64,000 nucleotides of DNA, taken from contig NC_048553.1 of NCBI RefSeq assembly GCF_902806685.2, forward strand, positions 620,001 through 684,000, in the 5' to 3' direction. The position numbers were made by a program, and so were the translations under genes. The notes below the pieces were generated by a model. It made no database searches and had not been told where the DNA came from. It saw nothing but the letters and a program-made list of their open reading frames with translations. The stretch is from Maniola hyperantus (lineage: Eukaryota > Arthropoda > Insecta > Lepidoptera > Nymphalidae). Of the stretch, positions 57,301-60,300 are shown piece after piece (within the stretch, counting starts at the first letter, position 1; every line of letters starts with the position of its first letter).

Positions 57301-60300
57301 TAAAAGTTTATACGAATAAAAAAAAAGATTTTTCAAAAGATTTTCAAAAATTGCGTTTGCGAGAGTACTGTGAACGTGCCAGCTCTTGTTAGCCGATCAG
57401 TACTACCTAAATAGCACTAAATGGTTTTGGGATTGTGGTGTCCAGGATGTGGCGTACGGAGGCGAACGTGCGCGCCGTGTGGGCGCGCTGCCGCGGCGCG
57501 GGCGAGCGCGCCTTGCCGCTCACGGGCGCGTTGCTGCGCGGCGTGCGCGGCCGCACGCACCACCACCACCAGCACCTGCTGTCCGCGCTCGAGATACTGC
57601 CCGATAAGGAGCTGTTCGCCAACCATGTCAGGTACTAAGCCATCTTTGCAGAGAGGTTTTGCGTAAGGGTCAGTTTTTATCAAACGGATAGATTAATTAT
57701 TGTATGTTTAACTTATTGAGTAGGTAATTAGTTTAATTGTTATAAATTTTAGGTACACAAAGAATGGCACCGATTCTAAGCACAACCTAATTTTAGAGTA
57801 TTCGCACCCTCTTCTTACTATTGTAATATGAAAAGGACAGAAGCAGTTTGACATTTCTAAATTTAATTTTTAGATGGTAAACCCCGTGATTTTAGCACGC
57901 ACTCGCGAACCTACTGTTTAAATTTGTATTGTGCACTAAATTTTAGAGTCTTTAAATGTGAAAGTCATGTTCCGTTCCTTTTTTAGCATTAGTAAAAAGA
58001 AAAGGATGCAGATACTCTAAATTTAGTTTAGAGAGAGACTAGAGAATCGTGGCCAATGTCTTACTTTAAGCTATACTATTTAGAAGTTCTAGTTAAGCAT
58101 GTTGAGTTAGCCTGTAAGTGAGTATACATTGATAGTCCTAAGTTTATATAAGTCGTCATAATTAGTTTTCTTTGTATACCGTTGGCTTCCTATTAAATAA
58201 AATAAAAATAAAAATAAAATTCACAAGATCCGTGGTATGAGTCTAGGTCCGGATGACCTTAGAAATTGGGGATAGGTCCGGGTGACCTAAGAAATCGGGG
58301 ACCTCGTCTTCGCTGGCGGAGACGCTGTGCAAAGTTTGTAGATGTGTACTGCCCTGGAAGATTTGTCGGTTGGACAAGACTTTACACGCATCAAAACATG
58401 GCGCATAGGCAACAACCAATAGCGGACGGACGTGCGCTACGATTGGTTGAGATATTTTCGCGCCATTCAAAAATAAAATTTCTGCGCAGGTACATTAGCC
58501 TAACTTCTAAAATAGTGTATTCTGTTGTCCAGTGACGAGATCCACAACATCCTGGAGTGTTTCCTGAACATGGTGAAGGAGGGCGGGGCCGGCAGCGGGT
58601 CGCTCGCGCACCGCGTGGCGGCGCTGCTGCGCAGGTACCGCGCCGCCCGGCCCTCTCGAGCCACGGCGTTGTTGGCTGCGCATCGGGACACCGTCTCGTG
58701 AGTACAAACCCCTGTGAAAAATATTGAATCTACAGACTGTTTACTATAACTTGTTCCGTGCTGTCATGTTGGCACCATTGATTTGTTTGCTTTATTCCTT
58801 AGAGCTTAGGGTTTATTATTGTGTAATTTGCAATGGTGCCAACATAACGTCAGGGTGCAAGTTATAGCGAACGGTCACTTTACTCAGCTGCTACATTTTC
58901 ATACCCCACAAATTTCTAACGCTAGCACCAATTCGGATGGTTTTCGAACTATTATTTACTGTTTACAGTGGACAACCCCCCCCCCCCCCCCCCCCCCCCT
59001 AACAGATAGTGCTCCTAGTATCTACACTCCATACATGGTAGCTAGTAGAAAGTAGCCGTAGTTATATGGTTGGTGCAGGTCGCAGGCGGCGCTGAGCGGG
59101 CTGATGACGGCGGAGGGCCCGCCCGCGTCGGTGGCGCCGCCGCCGCACGCGCTGCACGCGCTGCAGAGGCGAGTGGCGCCGCCGCCGGAGCTGCACTGGC
59201 TCGTACAGGTGAACTACTCTTATCATCAACCCATCGCCGTCCCACTACCGAGCACATGTCTCTTCTCAGAAACAAGAGTTTATGCCATAGTCCGCCACGT
59301 TGCCCAAGTGCGGATTGGGCGACTTTCGAGGACATTATGGAGAACTCTTAGAAATCTAGAGAGCGCGATCTGACTTAGCTTATACTTAAGACAGAGCTAT
59401 ATCTCTCACATAAATGTGTCTCGTTTTAACTCAATCTTAAGTCTGAGCAAAGTCAAAGTGCAATCATATAGATCTCAGCCTTAGATATGCAGGTTCCTCA
59501 TGTTGCTTCACTGTTAAAGCAAGCGATATTTAAATGGTTAAAACGTACATAACTCTGAAAAGTTAGATGTGCGTGTCCGGAATCAAATCCTCGACCTCTC
59601 GAATAGGAGGCGGACATCTTAGCCACTAGGCTAGCAGGTTGACACTCGCGGTGTCGCCGACAGCTGCTGGCGGTGCCGCTGGCGACTGTACGACCCTTTC
59701 CAGCCGATGGAGATAAAGTTTGAAACTGAAACTGCTCGCCGCTGCCTTTTCAGTTAGTTTTGACCCTAAATGTTGATTGAAATAACGTGCTCTTACACTC
59801 GTCTTGAAGCGATCATGAAGAGCACTCCTAAAACCTGTGTGTTTGTGTAAACCGATTTTTAAAAGTTTGGGAATCCTCACACTCCCTTGTATATATATCT
59901 TAGAGATAGCGATGTTTGTTAAAACCAACATGCATCTTTTCAAGACTGCAAGGGAGGTATTTCCGCGCGGAACTAGAAATAGGGAAAGGCTGATGTTAAA
60001 CAAGACGCCCAGCACAGCCACGTATTTAAAGAATTGTAGTGCCATGTGTGTAAAAGTCTATAATGCAATTCCTAATTCTGTAACTGCACTACCAGTAAAA
60101 AAATTAAAAAATGTATTAAAAAAGTGGCTGTCGCAAAATGTATTTTATTCTGTTGATGAGTTTTTAGAATTTAAGCACAACAATTAGAATGAATTTGATT
60201 AAGTTATTAATATTATTGACTGATTTTATATCTTTGACACAATATTATATTCTTATCTGATGTACTGCCTACTTTATCAAAACATTTGTACGTCAGGGTT

